NCBI GenBank assembly: GCA_963841415.1
Contig: CAWJCN010000003.1
Location: 868,001 to 932,000, forward strand
Length of the DNA: 64,000 nt
Direction of reading: 5' to 3'
Origin: DASUAS01 sp963841415
Lineage (GTDB): Bacteria; Actinomycetota; Acidimicrobiia; IMCC26256; DASPTH01
Part shown: piece by piece, positions 1-8,547 of the stretch
Layout: each line of letters starts with the position of its first letter
How positions within the stretch are numbered: position 1 is the first letter of the stretch
Translations under genes and position numbers: made by a program
The notes under the pieces: generated by a model
Databases searched by the model: none
Seen by the model: only the letters and a program-made list of their open reading frames with translations
What the model was told of the DNA's origin: nothing

Positions 1-135
1 AGTCACCGCGACGCGGTCGAAGACCTCCAACGGCGCGGCCGGGACCTCGAGGTCGTCGTGCTCGCGCGAGCGGTGCACGCCCACGTCGAGCACCGCGTCC
101 TCGTCCACGGCCGAAGGACCGTGGTGTTCGACTGA
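1..135 (+). CDS. C-terminal end of an unrecognised protein (partial)
   Basis: The first 44 codons of the window read through in frame 1 to a TGA at 133-135. Third positions are almost all G or C and first positions are rich in G, as in the real genes here, so this is probably the end of a plus-strand gene that begins before the window. The last residues are HGRRTVVFD. I do not recognise the family. A hairpin repeat starts two bases after the stop codon. If the local order follows other actinobacteria, a threonine-pathway gene could lie nearby upstream, but nothing in this fragment shows that. Confidence 0.5.
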   Translation, partial: SHRDAVEDLQRRGRDLEVVVLARAVHAHVEHRVLVHGRRTVVFD

Positions 136-137
136 CG

Positions 138-211
138 TGTCCCCGTCGCTCGCCTCCGCTCGCTCCGTCCCAGCCGGCGAGCCGGGCGAAGCCCGCTCTC
201 GCCGGGGCGTG
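138..211 (+). repeat. GAGCGAG-type hairpin repeat, copy A1
   Basis: One of three closely similar copies (others at 30442 and 38318). It begins TGTCCCCGTCGCTCGCCTCC, two bases after a stop codon, and ends in a hairpin: outer arms CCGGCGAG and CTCGCCGG, inner arms CGGGC and GCCCG around GAA. It lies between two converging genes, so it could also act as a terminator. Confidence 0.75.
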
Positions 212-232
212 AGGACCCGCGGCGCCACGGGG

Positions 233-1381
233 TCAGGCGGCGGCGTCGATGCGGTAGATGCCGTCGCTGAGCGAGAGCACGTAGAGCGCGCCGCCGTTGC
301 CCTGCCCGAAGCTCGAGACGGCCGACGCGTCGAGCCCCGTGTCCGAGGTGCGCTCGCCGCCGTCGCCCTCCGGTTGGAGGATCCGGATGGTGCCATCGCA
401 GTTGTCGCTGTAGAAGTAGGTGCCGGCGAGATCGGGGATCGCGGTGCCGCGGTACACGAACCCGCCCACCACCGCGCACGCGCCGGTGTCGTGGCTGATC
501 TCCGTCACCGGTTCCTCCGCGCCCGCGGGTGCCTTCCCCTGGTAGGGGTGGTCGCCTTCGAGCCGGTTCCACCCGAAGTTGTCGCCTTTGCCTGCGTCCC
601 GTCCGGCCGTCGCCGGCGCGTGGTCGATCTCCTCGTATTCGTCCTGACCCACGTCGCCGATCCAGAGGTTGCCGGTGGCGCGGTCGAACGAGAACCGCCA
701 CGGGTTGCGCAGCCCGTAGGCCCAGATCTCCGGGCGCGCACCGTCGACGTCGACGAACGGGTTGTCGGTGGGCACCGTGTACGCCGCGGTCGCGGTCGGC
801 GTCGGATCGATGCGCAGGATCTTGCCGAGCAACGTGCCGAGTGACTGCCCGTTGCCGCCCGGCGCGTGACCGGGACCACTGTCACCCGCGCCGCCTCCGT
901 CGCCCATCCCGATGTACAGGTACCCGTCGGGCCCGAACGCGAGCTGGCCGCCGTTGTGGTTGGGCTGGGGCTGGTCGACCTCGAGCACGTTGCGACGCGA
1001 CGAAGCGACCGCGTTGCGGCCGCGCATCTCCATCTCGTCGATCTGCGTGTTGCCGCTGCGGTCGGTGTAGTCGACGTAGAGCTTGGTGCCGTCGGGCGCG
1101 AAGGCGATGCCGAGCAGCCCGCGCTCACCACCGTCCTGGCTCACCCGGTCGGTGAGGTCGACGACGGGAGTGGAAGCGCGACGGCCACCGCGCAACGACC
1201 ACACGACGCCGCTCTGCTGCGTGGCGTACAACGTCCGAGTACCGGGACGCGCCGCGAGCGCGGTGAGACCCTCCGTCCCGTCGATCTTGGTGAGGCGCAA
1301 CGCGGGCGCGGCGCGCCCGGGCGGCGCGGCGACCGCGACGAGGAGGAGGGCGATCGTGCCCGCGATCGCGAGGCGGCGCAT
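233..1381 (-). CDS. Secreted PQQ-dependent sugar (aldose) dehydrogenase-like protein
   Basis: A 382-residue protein with an N-terminal signal peptide (MRRLAIAGTIALLLVAVAAP, then a small-residue cleavage area). The rest is the six-bladed propeller of the soluble glucose/aldose sugar dehydrogenase family: NHNGGQLAFGPDGYLYIG (141-158, with the His that acts as base in the family), GDGGGAGDSG for metal binding, AYGLRNPWRFSFD and GDVGQDEYEEID. It should oxidise a sugar or polyol outside the membrane with PQQ. Its substrate cannot be read from the sequence. It is a single gene, divergent from the phosphoglycerate-mutase relative. A TACCGT box lies 9 bases before the ATG, which supports this start. 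Confidence 0.85.
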   Translation of the reverse strand: MRRLAIAGTIALLLVAVAAPPGRAAPALRLTKIDGTEGLTALAARPGTRTLYATQQSGVVWSLRGGRRASTPVVDLTDRVSQDGGERGLLGIAFAPDGTKLYVDYTDRSGNTQIDEMEMRGRNAVASSRRNVLEVDQPQPNHNGGQLAFGPDGYLYIGMGDGGGAGDSGPGHAPGGNGQSLGTLLGKILRIDPTPTATAAYTVPTDNPFVDVDGARPEIWAYGLRNPWRFSFDRATGNLWIGDVGQDEYEEIDHAPATAGRDAGKGDNFGWNRLEGDHPYQGKAPAGAEEPVTEISHDTGACAVVGGFVYRGTAIPDLAGTYFYSDNCDGTIRILQPEGDGGERTSDTGLDASAVSSFGQGNGGALYVLSLSDGIYRIDAAA

Positions 1382-1390
1382 GACCTCGGC

Positions 1391-1396
1391 ACGGTA
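1391..1396 (-). promoter_or_regulatory. -10 box TACCGT of the PQQ dehydrogenase gene
   Basis: Minus-strand TACCGT with 9 bases between it and the ATG at 1381; the transcript would start at or next to the start codon (leaderless). No clear -35 box. Confidence 0.45.
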
Positions 1397-1437
1397 CCGC
1401 CTTCGGGGTTCGCCGGAACCGCGCGCAACCCGTCACG

Positions 1438-1443
1438 TAACCT
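1438..1443 (+). promoter_or_regulatory. -10 box TAACCT of the apgM-like gene
   Basis: TAACCT ends 7 bases before the ATG at 1451. The spacing fits a leaderless transcript, and this ATG opens the conserved N-terminus. Confidence 0.5.
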
Positions 1444-1450
1444 CGTCGAG

Positions 1451-2602
1451 ATGAAGTACCTCGTGCTGGTGCCTGACGGTTGCGCCGACGAACCGCTGGC
1501 CGAGCTCGACGGCCGCACGCCGCTCGAGGCGGCGCACATGCCGCACCTGGCCCGCCTCGCTGCCGCCGGTGAGGTGGGACAGGCCGAGGTGATCCCAGCT
1601 GGGCTCCCGCCGGGCAGTGACGTCGGCAACCTCGCCATCCTCGGCTACGACCCCGCCGAGTACCACACCGGTCGGGCGCCGATCGAGGCCGCGGCCATGG
1701 GTGTCGACCTCGCGCCGGGCGAGGTCGCGTTCCGTTGCAACCTCGTCACCGTGATCGACGACGTGATGGTCGACTTCGCGGCGGGGCACGTCACCAGCGA
1801 GCAGAGCCGTGTCATCGTCGCTGCGCTCGATGACGCGCTCGGCCACGGACGCGATGGCGTGCGCTTCCATCCGGGTGTCGAGTATCGCCACCTGTGCGTC
1901 GTGCCGAGCGACCTGGGCGACGCGGAGTGCGTCCCGCCGCACGATCTCACCGGCCAGCCGATCACGCTGCCGTCCGGTCCCGCCGCCGCCAAGCTCACCG
2001 CGCTGATGGACGCGTCGAGGCCGATCGTGGCGAGCGCGGCCGCCGAGGTCGGGTCGATCGCCACCCAGATCTGGTTGTGGGGCCAGGGCACCCGCCCGCA
2101 GCTCCCGGATTTCACCGCGCGTTACGGTGTGCGCGGTCGCTTGTCGTCGGCCGTCGACCTCGTGCGCGGCCTCGGCGTGCTCTCGGGCATCGAGGTGCTC
2201 GACGTGCCGGGCGCGACCGCGGGCTTCGACAACGACTACGTCGCGCAGCGCGACGCGGCGCTGTCGTCGCTCGGCGACCGCGACCTGTTCCTCCTGCACG
2301 TGGAGGCCACGGACGAGGCTGGTCATCAGGGCGCGGTCGACGAGAAGGTCGCGTCGCTCGAGCGCTGGGACGCCCACATCATCGGGCCGCTGGTCGAAGC
2401 GCTGCGCGACGAGCCGTTCCGCATCCTGTTGCTCCCCGACCACGCGACACCGTGCGCGGCGCGCACGCACACGTCGGAACCGGTTCCGTACCTCCTCTAC
2501 TGCACCGATCGGCCCGGCGCCGGTGGCGAGTACTCGGAGCGAGGGGTCGCCGGCCGGCCGGCGGTGCCCGCGCACGAGCTCATGGCGCGCCTCCTCGCCT
2601 GA
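1451..2602 (+). CDS. ApgM-type cofactor-independent phosphoglycerate mutase relative, possibly the homoserine kinase of the threonine pathway
   Basis: A 383-residue alkaline-phosphatase-superfamily protein. The metal-binding start VPDGCADEP (7-15) and the phosphoacceptor Ser56 in PPGSDVGNLAILGYDP are clear, and so is the C-terminal metal motif LLPDHATPC. It matches the archaeal-type phosphoglycerate mutase family (COG3635). A bacterial branch of that family has been proposed to be a homoserine kinase because its genes sit beside hom and thrC. Here it sits directly before rho, the place of thrB in many actinobacteria, so I favour that role. hom and thrC are not in the window, and a glycolytic mutase role is not excluded. 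Start chosen at 1451; the frame runs further upstream over the divergent gene, but that part is shadow. Confidence 0.8.
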   Translation: MKYLVLVPDGCADEPLAELDGRTPLEAAHMPHLARLAAAGEVGQAEVIPAGLPPGSDVGNLAILGYDPAEYHTGRAPIEAAAMGVDLAPGEVAFRCNLVTVIDDVMVDFAAGHVTSEQSRVIVAALDDALGHGRDGVRFHPGVEYRHLCVVPSDLGDAECVPPHDLTGQPITLPSGPAAAKLTALMDASRPIVASAAAEVGSIATQIWLWGQGTRPQLPDFTARYGVRGRLSSAVDLVRGLGVLSGIEVLDVPGATAGFDNDYVAQRDAALSSLGDRDLFLLHVEATDEAGHQGAVDEKVASLERWDAHIIGPLVEALRDEPFRILLLPDHATPCAARTHTSEPVPYLLYCTDRPGAGGEYSERGVAGRPAVPAHELMARLLA

Positions 2603-2608
2603 CGCTGT

Positions 2609-2638
2609 TTGCCGCGGCCGCGGCCTCGGCGGTAGAGT
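2609..2638 (+). promoter_or_regulatory. Probable rho promoter
   Basis: TTGCCG (2609-2614) and TAGAGT (2633-2638) are 18 bases apart, just after the apgM-like gene. This would give rho a leader of about 150 bases. rho genes are often autoregulated through their leader; no leader structure here is obvious to me. Confidence 0.45.
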
Positions 2639-2797
2639 TTCTCCCGCCGCCGGTCGATTCTTCGCCCAGTTCACTGGACGACGATCCCGGTTTCAGGTGC
2701 CGATGCCCCGACAGGGTCCACGACTGTCGAGGTCTGACAACCGTGCCCGTCCCGCCTCGCGCCAGCGCGCGTGACGCGGCCGGGCTGAGGAGAGGGA

Positions 2798-4528
2798 ATG
2801 ACCCCGGAGCAGCAGATCGATCGGTCGGTCCTCGCCGGCAAGGACCGCGACGAGCTCCACACGATCGCGGGAGCCATTGGCGTGAAGGCCGCGACCCGCA
2901 TGCGCAAAGCCGACCTCATCGAAGCCATCCTCGACGCCGCCAACGGCGGTGAGCCGGCGGCGCCGAAGACCGCGGAGTCGAAGACGGACGCGCCGCCCCG
3001 CCGGGTGCGGTCGACGCGGGCCTCGCAGCTCGCGGCCGATGACTCGCTGGCTGCCTTGGCCGCCGAGGAGGACTCGCTCGCGGGTGACGACGCCACAGCC
3101 GAACCCCCGTCGCCCCGCCCGCGCGCTCGCCGCGCCGCGCCCGCGCCGGCGCCCGCCGAGGAGACCGACACGCCATCCGACGACACGACCGACGACACGG
3201 CCGACGACCGCCGTGACGACGGCGCGCCCGACTCCGACTCCGAGTCCGACGGCGACGACGACACCCGCGGTGACAGCATCGACCCCGAGGACGAGCGGCA
3301 GTCGTTCGGCGAGGGCAACCGGCGCGGTCGCCGCCGTCGCCGCGGACGCGGTGGCCAGGACCAACCCGGCGAGAGTCGCCCGTCGGACTTCCACGGCGAG
3401 CCCATCCCGGTCGAGGGCCTCCTCGACCTCCGCCCCGAGGGCTACGGCTTCCTCCGCGGCGACGGCTACCTGCCCGCGCAGAAGGACGTGTACGTCTCGG
3501 CGTCGCAGGTGCGGCGGTTCGCGCTCCGCAAGGGTGACTTCGTCACCGGTTCGTCGCGCCCGCAGGCCAGCAACGAGAAGTACCCGGCGCTGCTGCGCGT
3601 CGACGACATCAACGGCATGACCCCCGACGACGCGCGCGCCCGGCCGCGGTTCGAGGACCTCACGCCGCTCTTCCCCGACTCCAAGCTCCACCTCGAGGTC
3701 AACGCGGACGCGCAGGAGTTCACGGGCCGCATCGTCGACCTCGTCGCGCCGATCGGCAAGGGGCAGCGCGGCCTGATCGTGTCGCCCCCGAAGGCGGGCA
3801 AGACGACGATCCTCAAGCAGCTCGTCTACGCGATCGAGCGCAACAACCCCGAGGTGCACCTCATGGTGCTGCTCGTCGACGAGCGGCCCGAAGAGGTCAC
3901 CGACATGAAGCGGCACGTGCAGCAGGGCGAGGTCGTCGCCAGCACGTTCGACCGTCCCGCCGATGAGCACACGCAGGTCGCCGAGCTCGCCATCGAGCGC
4001 GCCAAGCGCCTCGTCGAGCACGGGAAAGACGTCGTCGTCGTGCTCGACGGCATCACCCGCCTCGCCCACGCGTACAACCTCGCGGCGCCGACCTCGGGCC
4101 GGATCATGTCGGGCGGCGTCGACTCCACCGCGCTGTACCCACCCAAGAAGTTCTTCGGCGCCGCGCGCAACGTCGAGGAGGGCGGTTCACTCACCATCAT
4201 CGCCACCGCGCTGATCGAGACCGGCAGCCGCATGGACGAGGTGATCTTCGAGGAGTTCAAGGGCACCGGCAACATGGAGCTGCGCCTCGACCGACACCTC
4301 GCCGAGCGCCGCATCTACCCTGCGATCGACGTCGCCGCCTCGAGCACCCGCCACGAGGAGCTCCTCTTCGACCGCCACCAGCTCCAGCAGGTCTGGAAGC
4401 TGCGCCGGGTGCTGAACGCGCTCGAGGAGGGGAAGGGGATCGAGTTGCTCATCGACAAGATCCGCACCACCAAGGACAACGACGAGTTCCTCCGCGAGAT
4501 CGGCAAGGCCCCGACGCCCGGGAGCTGA
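2798..4528 (+). CDS. rho: Transcription termination factor Rho
   Basis: A 576-residue hexameric RNA helicase that ends transcription at Rho-dependent sites. Order: Rho N-terminal helical domain (1-48), a disordered insert (about 50-200) with a strongly acidic stretch (121-167) followed by an Arg-rich stretch (174-187), the cold-shock-type RNA-binding domain (from about 206, LRPEGYGFLRGDGYL), then the ATPase with P-loop SPPKAGKTT (329-337) and LLVDERPEEVTDM. The long charged insert is typical of high-GC actinobacterial Rho and binds RNA there. ATG at 2798 is preceded by the ribosome site GAGAGGGA. rpmE follows after 112 bases. Confidence 0.97.
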   Translation: MTPEQQIDRSVLAGKDRDELHTIAGAIGVKAATRMRKADLIEAILDAANGGEPAAPKTAESKTDAPPRRVRSTRASQLAADDSLAALAAEEDSLAGDDATAEPPSPRPRARRAAPAPAPAEETDTPSDDTTDDTADDRRDDGAPDSDSESDGDDDTRGDSIDPEDERQSFGEGNRRGRRRRRGRGGQDQPGESRPSDFHGEPIPVEGLLDLRPEGYGFLRGDGYLPAQKDVYVSASQVRRFALRKGDFVTGSSRPQASNEKYPALLRVDDINGMTPDDARARPRFEDLTPLFPDSKLHLEVNADAQEFTGRIVDLVAPIGKGQRGLIVSPPKAGKTTILKQLVYAIERNNPEVHLMVLLVDERPEEVTDMKRHVQQGEVVASTFDRPADEHTQVAELAIERAKRLVEHGKDVVVVLDGITRLAHAYNLAAPTSGRIMSGGVDSTALYPPKKFFGAARNVEEGGSLTIIATALIETGSRMDEVIFEEFKGTGNMELRLDRHLAERRIYPAIDVAASSTRHEELLFDRHQLQQVWKLRRVLNALEEGKGIELLIDKIRTTKDNDEFLREIGKAPTPGS

Positions 4529-4625
4529 GCGACGCCACCTCCGGCCACCCGGCGCCGGGCATGAATTGCCCGCTCCTGGTGTTCTGTTGGCTTCCGCCCG
4601 TGAATTCTCGACGCCCTGCGTCTCC

Positions 4626-4631
4626 TAGACT
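4626..4631 (+). promoter_or_regulatory. -10 box TAGACT of rpmE
   Basis: TAGACT ends 9 bases before the rpmE ATG (4641). The interval is too short for a Shine-Dalgarno leader, so a leaderless transcript is likely. Confidence 0.5.
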
Positions 4632-4640
4632 GGACAGATC

Positions 4641-4901
4641 ATGAAGACCGGAATCCACCCCGACTACGTCGAGTGCAAGGTGCACTGCTCGTGCGGCAAC
4701 GAGTTCACCACCCGTTCGACCGTCCCGTCGCTGCGCGTCGAGCTCTGCTCGGAGTGCCACCCCTTCTTCACCGGCAAGCAGAAGCTGGTCGACACCGGTG
4801 GCCGGGTCGAGCGCTTCCAGCGCCGCCTGGAGAAGAAGGCGCCGGCCAAGTCCGCCAAGGGCAAGGCCACGGCGGCCGAGAAGGCGACGGCCGAGGCCTG
4901 A
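4641..4901 (+). CDS. rpmE: 50S ribosomal protein L31, zinc-binding form
   Basis: An 86-residue ribosomal protein. The four Cys of the zinc-binding (C+) form are present: one in VECKVH, one in HCSCGNEF and two in CSECHPFF, followed by the family signature TGKQKLVDTGGRVERFQRR. The last 20 or so residues are an Ala/Lys-rich tail that is longer than the minimal family form. rho-rpmE-prfA is a widely conserved order. A DUF1385 gene starts 4 bases after the stop, so the two are probably co-transcribed. Confidence 0.97.
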   Translation: MKTGIHPDYVECKVHCSCGNEFTTRSTVPSLRVELCSECHPFFTGKQKLVDTGGRVERFQRRLEKKAPAKSAKGKATAAEKATAEA

Positions 4902-4905
4902 GCCG

Positions 4906-5862
4906 ATGAGCGCCGAGGCCCCCTCGTCGAGCCCCCGCTACATGGGCGGCCAGGCGGTCGTCGAAGGCGTCATGATGCGCGGCGAGCGCACCTGGGCGGT
5001 CGCAGTACGCACGCCCGAGGGCGACATCGAGATCCACACCCACGACACGCCCACGTGGGCCGAGAAGTGGGCGAAGATCCCGCTCGTCCGCGGCGTGATG
5101 GCGCTGGCCGAGTCGATGGCGCTGGGCATGAAGGCGCTCACGTGGTCGGCCAACCGCCAGATCCCGGAGGAGGAGCAGATCTCCTCGAAGACGATGGGGT
5201 GGAGCATCGGCATCGCGTTGGCGTTCTTCACCGCCATCTTCATCGTGATGCCGGCGGTCGCGGCCAACGGCCTCGGCAACCTCCTCGGGGTCGACGGGTT
5301 CTGGTTCCACGTCTCCGAGGGCGCGCTCCGGCTCGCCATCTTCCTCGGCTATCTGCTCCTCATCGGGCAGCTCAAAGACATCAAGCGCGTCTTCCAGTAC
5401 CACGGCGCCGAGCACAAGGCGATCGCCGCCTACGAGAACGACGTCGAGCTCACCGCCGAGGAGGCACAGAAGTTCGACACGTCGCACGTGCGCTGCGGCA
5501 CCAACTTCCTGCTCACGGTGATGGTCGTGACCATCATCGTGTACTCGTTCATCGGCCGCCCGGGGTGGGCGATGCTGATCCTCTCCCGCATCGTCCTGCT
5601 GCCGGTGATCGCAGGGGTGAGCTACGAGGTGATCCGCTTCGCGGCCCGCCACATGGACAAGCGTTGGGTGCGCATCGCCATGAAGCCGGGGCTGCTCCTC
5701 CAGCGGCTCACCACGCGGCAGCCGTCGCTCGACCAGGTCGAGGTGGCGGTCGCGTCGCTGCGGGCGGTCCTCACGGCCGAGCAGCTGGCCGAGGTCGACG
5801 CCCGACCCCGCCGTCTCGCCGGCATCACGCAACGACGGCGCCCCGCCCTCGGCAACGCCTGA
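4906..5862 (+). CDS. DUF1385 integral membrane protein
   Basis: A 318-residue protein. The conserved N-terminus GGQAVVEGVMMRG and the central HGAEHKAIAAYEN and CGTNFLLTVM motifs identify DUF1385. At least four membrane segments are visible (around IGIALAFFTAIFIVMPAV, ALRLAIFLGYLLLIG, LLTVMVVTIIVYSFIG and AMLILSRIVLLPVIAG). The family is common between rpmE and prfA in Gram-positive bacteria; its biochemical role is not established to my knowledge. The ATG at 4906 follows the rpmE stop by 4 bases and opens the conserved part; the longer upstream frame is Arg/Pro-rich shadow. Confidence 0.92.
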   Translation: MSAEAPSSSPRYMGGQAVVEGVMMRGERTWAVAVRTPEGDIEIHTHDTPTWAEKWAKIPLVRGVMALAESMALGMKALTWSANRQIPEEEQISSKTMGWSIGIALAFFTAIFIVMPAVAANGLGNLLGVDGFWFHVSEGALRLAIFLGYLLLIGQLKDIKRVFQYHGAEHKAIAAYENDVELTAEEAQKFDTSHVRCGTNFLLTVMVVTIIVYSFIGRPGWAMLILSRIVLLPVIAGVSYEVIRFAARHMDKRWVRIAMKPGLLLQRLTTRQPSLDQVEVAVASLRAVLTAEQLAEVDARPRRLAGITQRRRPALGNA

Positions 5863-5925
5863 CCACCCCACGCCAAATGGAAGTGTTGCCCTGACATTCC
5901 TCTGACGTCCTGACGCGACAGTCGG

Positions 5926-7200
5926 GTGGTGGCAGTCTCCGACCGCGAACGCGTCGCCCACGTGATCCGTCGCCTGTCGATGGGCGCGCACCCGGAGGTC
6001 GTGGCCGACCTCGACGAGGCGCGCGCTGCAGTGGCCCGCGCCCTCGACACGTCGGGTCCTGAGGGGACGCGGCTCGAGCTGGCGGTGCCCACCGACGTGA
6101 AGTCGGGCAACAAGGTGCGCGACGTGCTCTCGATGATCGACTGGTGGGTCGGACGCATGCAGCAGCCCGACCGGATGGTGGAGGAACGCCTCACCTGGTT
6201 CTGGCACGACCACTTCGCCACGTCGGTCGTGAAGGTGCGGGTGCCCTACCTGGTGCTGCAGCAGCACGCGACGCTGCGCACGCATGCGTTGGGAAACTTC
6301 GCCGAGCTGCTGAAGGCGGTCGCACGCGACCCGGCGATGCTGCTCTACCTCGACGGAATCACGAATGCCGCGACCGAACGCAACGAGAACTTCGGGCGCG
6401 AGTGCCTCGAGCTCTTCACGATGGGTCGCGACAGCGGTTACACGCAGGACGACGTCGTCGCGGCCGCGCGCGCGTTCACCGGTTGGGTGGTGGCGATCCC
6501 GGGCCGTCCGCAGTTGGCGCGGCTGGGCGCGCCGTGGAGCGCGGTGTTCCTTGCCCGCCGGCACGACGCCGACACCAAGACGCTGCTCGGCGTGACCGCG
6601 CCGCTCGACATGGACGGCGCGCTCGACGTGATCCTCGACCAGCCGGCCACCGCGCGCTTCGTCGTGACGAAGCTGTGGCGCGAGCTCGTGGGACTCGAGC
6701 CCGACGACGCCACCGTCACCACGCTCGCTCGTGACTTCCGGCGCGACTACGAGATCCGACCGCTGGTCGAGGCGATCGCGCACCACGATGCGTTCACGTC
6801 CGACGACGCGGTGCGGTCCAAGTACCGCACGCCGGTGGAGAAGCTGGTGGGCATCGTGCAGGCATCGGGCACGACCTCGTCGACGTCCTCGCCCGCCCGG
6901 GCGCGCGCCATCGGTCCGGCCCGCGCGCTGCGGGCGATGAGCTACCTCCCGTTCCTCCCGCCCAACGTCGCCGGGTTCCCGAAGGGTGCCCGCCTGCTCG
7001 GGCCCGCCAACCTCGTGCACACCTTCGACCTGGTCCAGGCCGTGCCCACGCCGCCGCGCTCGATGCCGGTCGACGACCTGCTGGCGCGCTTCGGCCTCTT
7101 CGACGTGAGCGACACGACGCGCTCGGTGCTCGAGCGCGAGCGTGACCCCGGCCGCCGGTTCGTGCTCGCGGCCGCCTCACCGGAGTACACGCTGGTATGA
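5926..7200 (+). CDS. DUF1800 family protein
   Basis: A 424-residue protein with the DUF1800 motifs LTWFWHDHFATS and NENFGRECLELFTMG followed by YTQDDVVAAARAFTGW. DUF1800 genes usually stand directly before a DUF1501 gene, as here (ATGA overlap at 7197). The pair is thought to be envelope-related, but its activity is unknown. No signal peptide is visible in this protein. Two GTG codons (5926 and 5929) are possible starts and no strong ribosome site decides between them. The pair is placed between DUF1385 and prfA, which are adjacent in many relatives, so it looks like an insertion into a conserved neighbourhood. Confidence 0.85.
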   Translation: MVAVSDRERVAHVIRRLSMGAHPEVVADLDEARAAVARALDTSGPEGTRLELAVPTDVKSGNKVRDVLSMIDWWVGRMQQPDRMVEERLTWFWHDHFATSVVKVRVPYLVLQQHATLRTHALGNFAELLKAVARDPAMLLYLDGITNAATERNENFGRECLELFTMGRDSGYTQDDVVAAARAFTGWVVAIPGRPQLARLGAPWSAVFLARRHDADTKTLLGVTAPLDMDGALDVILDQPATARFVVTKLWRELVGLEPDDATVTTLARDFRRDYEIRPLVEAIAHHDAFTSDDAVRSKYRTPVEKLVGIVQASGTTSSTSSPARARAIGPARALRAMSYLPFLPPNVAGFPKGARLLGPANLVHTFDLVQAVPTPPRSMPVDDLLARFGLFDVSDTTRSVLERERDPGRRFVLAAASPEYTLV

Positions 7201-8508
7201 ACGCGCACGACGCCATCAACGACGAAGCCGGGATCAGCCGCCGCCGCTTCCTCACCGGTCTCGGCGTGGCGGGCACGGCCGCGGTCGCGGCCGGCTACGG
7301 ACTGTCCGTCTGGAGAGACGGTGCGTCGGAGTCGGGCTCCGGACGCGCGCCCGTGACCAGCGCCGGCCCGCACCTCACCGGTCGCGACGACCGCACGCTC
7401 GTCGTGGTCGAGCTCGCCGGCGGCAACGACGGGCTCAACACCGTCGTGCCTGTCGCCGACCCCGCCTACCGCACGCTGCGGCCGACCCTCGGGGTGACCG
7501 ACCCGATCGCACTCGACGACGGCATCGGCTTCCCACCCGAGCTGGCCAAGCTCGCAGGCCGCTACCGCGACGGGCACGTCGCGATCGTCGAGGGCGTCGG
7601 CTACCCCGATCCCGACCTGTCGCACTTCGCGTCGCTGGCCTACTGGTGGTCGGGCACACCCGGTGCGACCGGGACGCAAGGGTGGCTGGGCCGCTACCTC
7701 GACGCCACCGTCGGCTTCGACGACCCGCTGGCCGCAGTCGGGATCGGGCCGGTGCCGTCGCCGGCGTTGCTCGGATCGCGATCGTTCTCGACAACGATCG
7801 CCGACGCCACCGGACTGCAGCCGCAACTCCCGTCGTGGGTCGACTCGCCCGACGAACTCGTGGCCGCGTGGTCGCGGTTCGCCCCCGCCGACGCCGATCC
7901 TCGCACGGTCATGGGTGGCATCGAGCAGGCGATCACGGAGACCGCGAAGGCCCGCCGCGATCTCGCGGGCCGACTCCACGCCCCGACGACGTCAGCCGGC
8001 GCGAACGAGGACAACGGTTACGGGCAGGAACAGGGCGCGACCGCTGCGCTTGCACTGGCCGCACAACTCGTGCTCGCCGACCACACGCCAGCGCGTGATC
8101 TACGTGAACGGCCTCGGCGACTACGACACCCACCAGGGTGAGGCCACCCGTCACCCGGCGCTGATGCGCGACCTCGACGCGGGGATCGACGCGTTCCTCG
8201 CCGCCGTGGAGTCCGGCGGCGCGGCCGACCGCGCGGTCGTGATGACCGTCTCCGAGTTCGGACGGCGCCCGGTCGAGAACGGCAGCGGCACCGACCACGG
8301 GACCGCCGCACCTCATTTCGTCATCGGTGCGTCGGTGAAGGGTGGCCGGTACGGCGCGCCGCCGTCGCTCACGCAGCTCGATGACCACGGCAACCTGCTC
8401 ATGACCACCGACTTCCGCACGCTCTACGCCACCGCGCTGCAGGGCTGGCTCGGCGTCGACGCCGAACCGCTCATCGGCCGCGGCTTCACCCCGCTGCCCC
8501 TCGTCTGA
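7197..8508 (+). pseudogene. DUF1501 family Tat-exported protein, reading frame interrupted
   Basis: The gene starts at an ATGA overlap with the DUF1800 gene. The N-terminus has a Tat signal (ISRRRFLTGLGVAGTAAVAA), then the DUF1501 motif VVVELAGGNDGLNTVVPV. The frame is lost at about 8079-8098: LALAAQLVLADHTPAR continues only in the next frame as VIYVNGLGDYDTHQGEATRH ... VVMTVSEFGRRPVENGSGTDH, also DUF1501 signatures. The shift equals one extra base or two missing; adding back a GT dinucleotide (GCGCGTGTGATC) would give a smooth join. All domain parts remain, and prfA next door also has an indel, so a sequence error is more likely than decay. Repaired length is about 437 residues. Confidence 0.8.
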
Positions 8509-8534
8509 CCCCAAGGGGCGGGAGGGGGCGCCGG

Positions 8535-8540
8535 TACCCT
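8535..8540 (+). promoter_or_regulatory. -10 box TACCCT of prfA
   Basis: TACCCT ends 7 bases before the prfA ATG at 8548, again leaderless spacing. It suggests that prfA-prmC has its own promoter and is separate from the DUF1800/DUF1501 pair. Confidence 0.5.
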
Positions 8541-8547
8541 GAATCGG

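Noticed and set aside
4768..7020. A 750-codon minus-strand open frame
   Set aside because: It is antisense to rpmE, DUF1385 and DUF1800, with Arg/His/Asp-rich text and no family motif.
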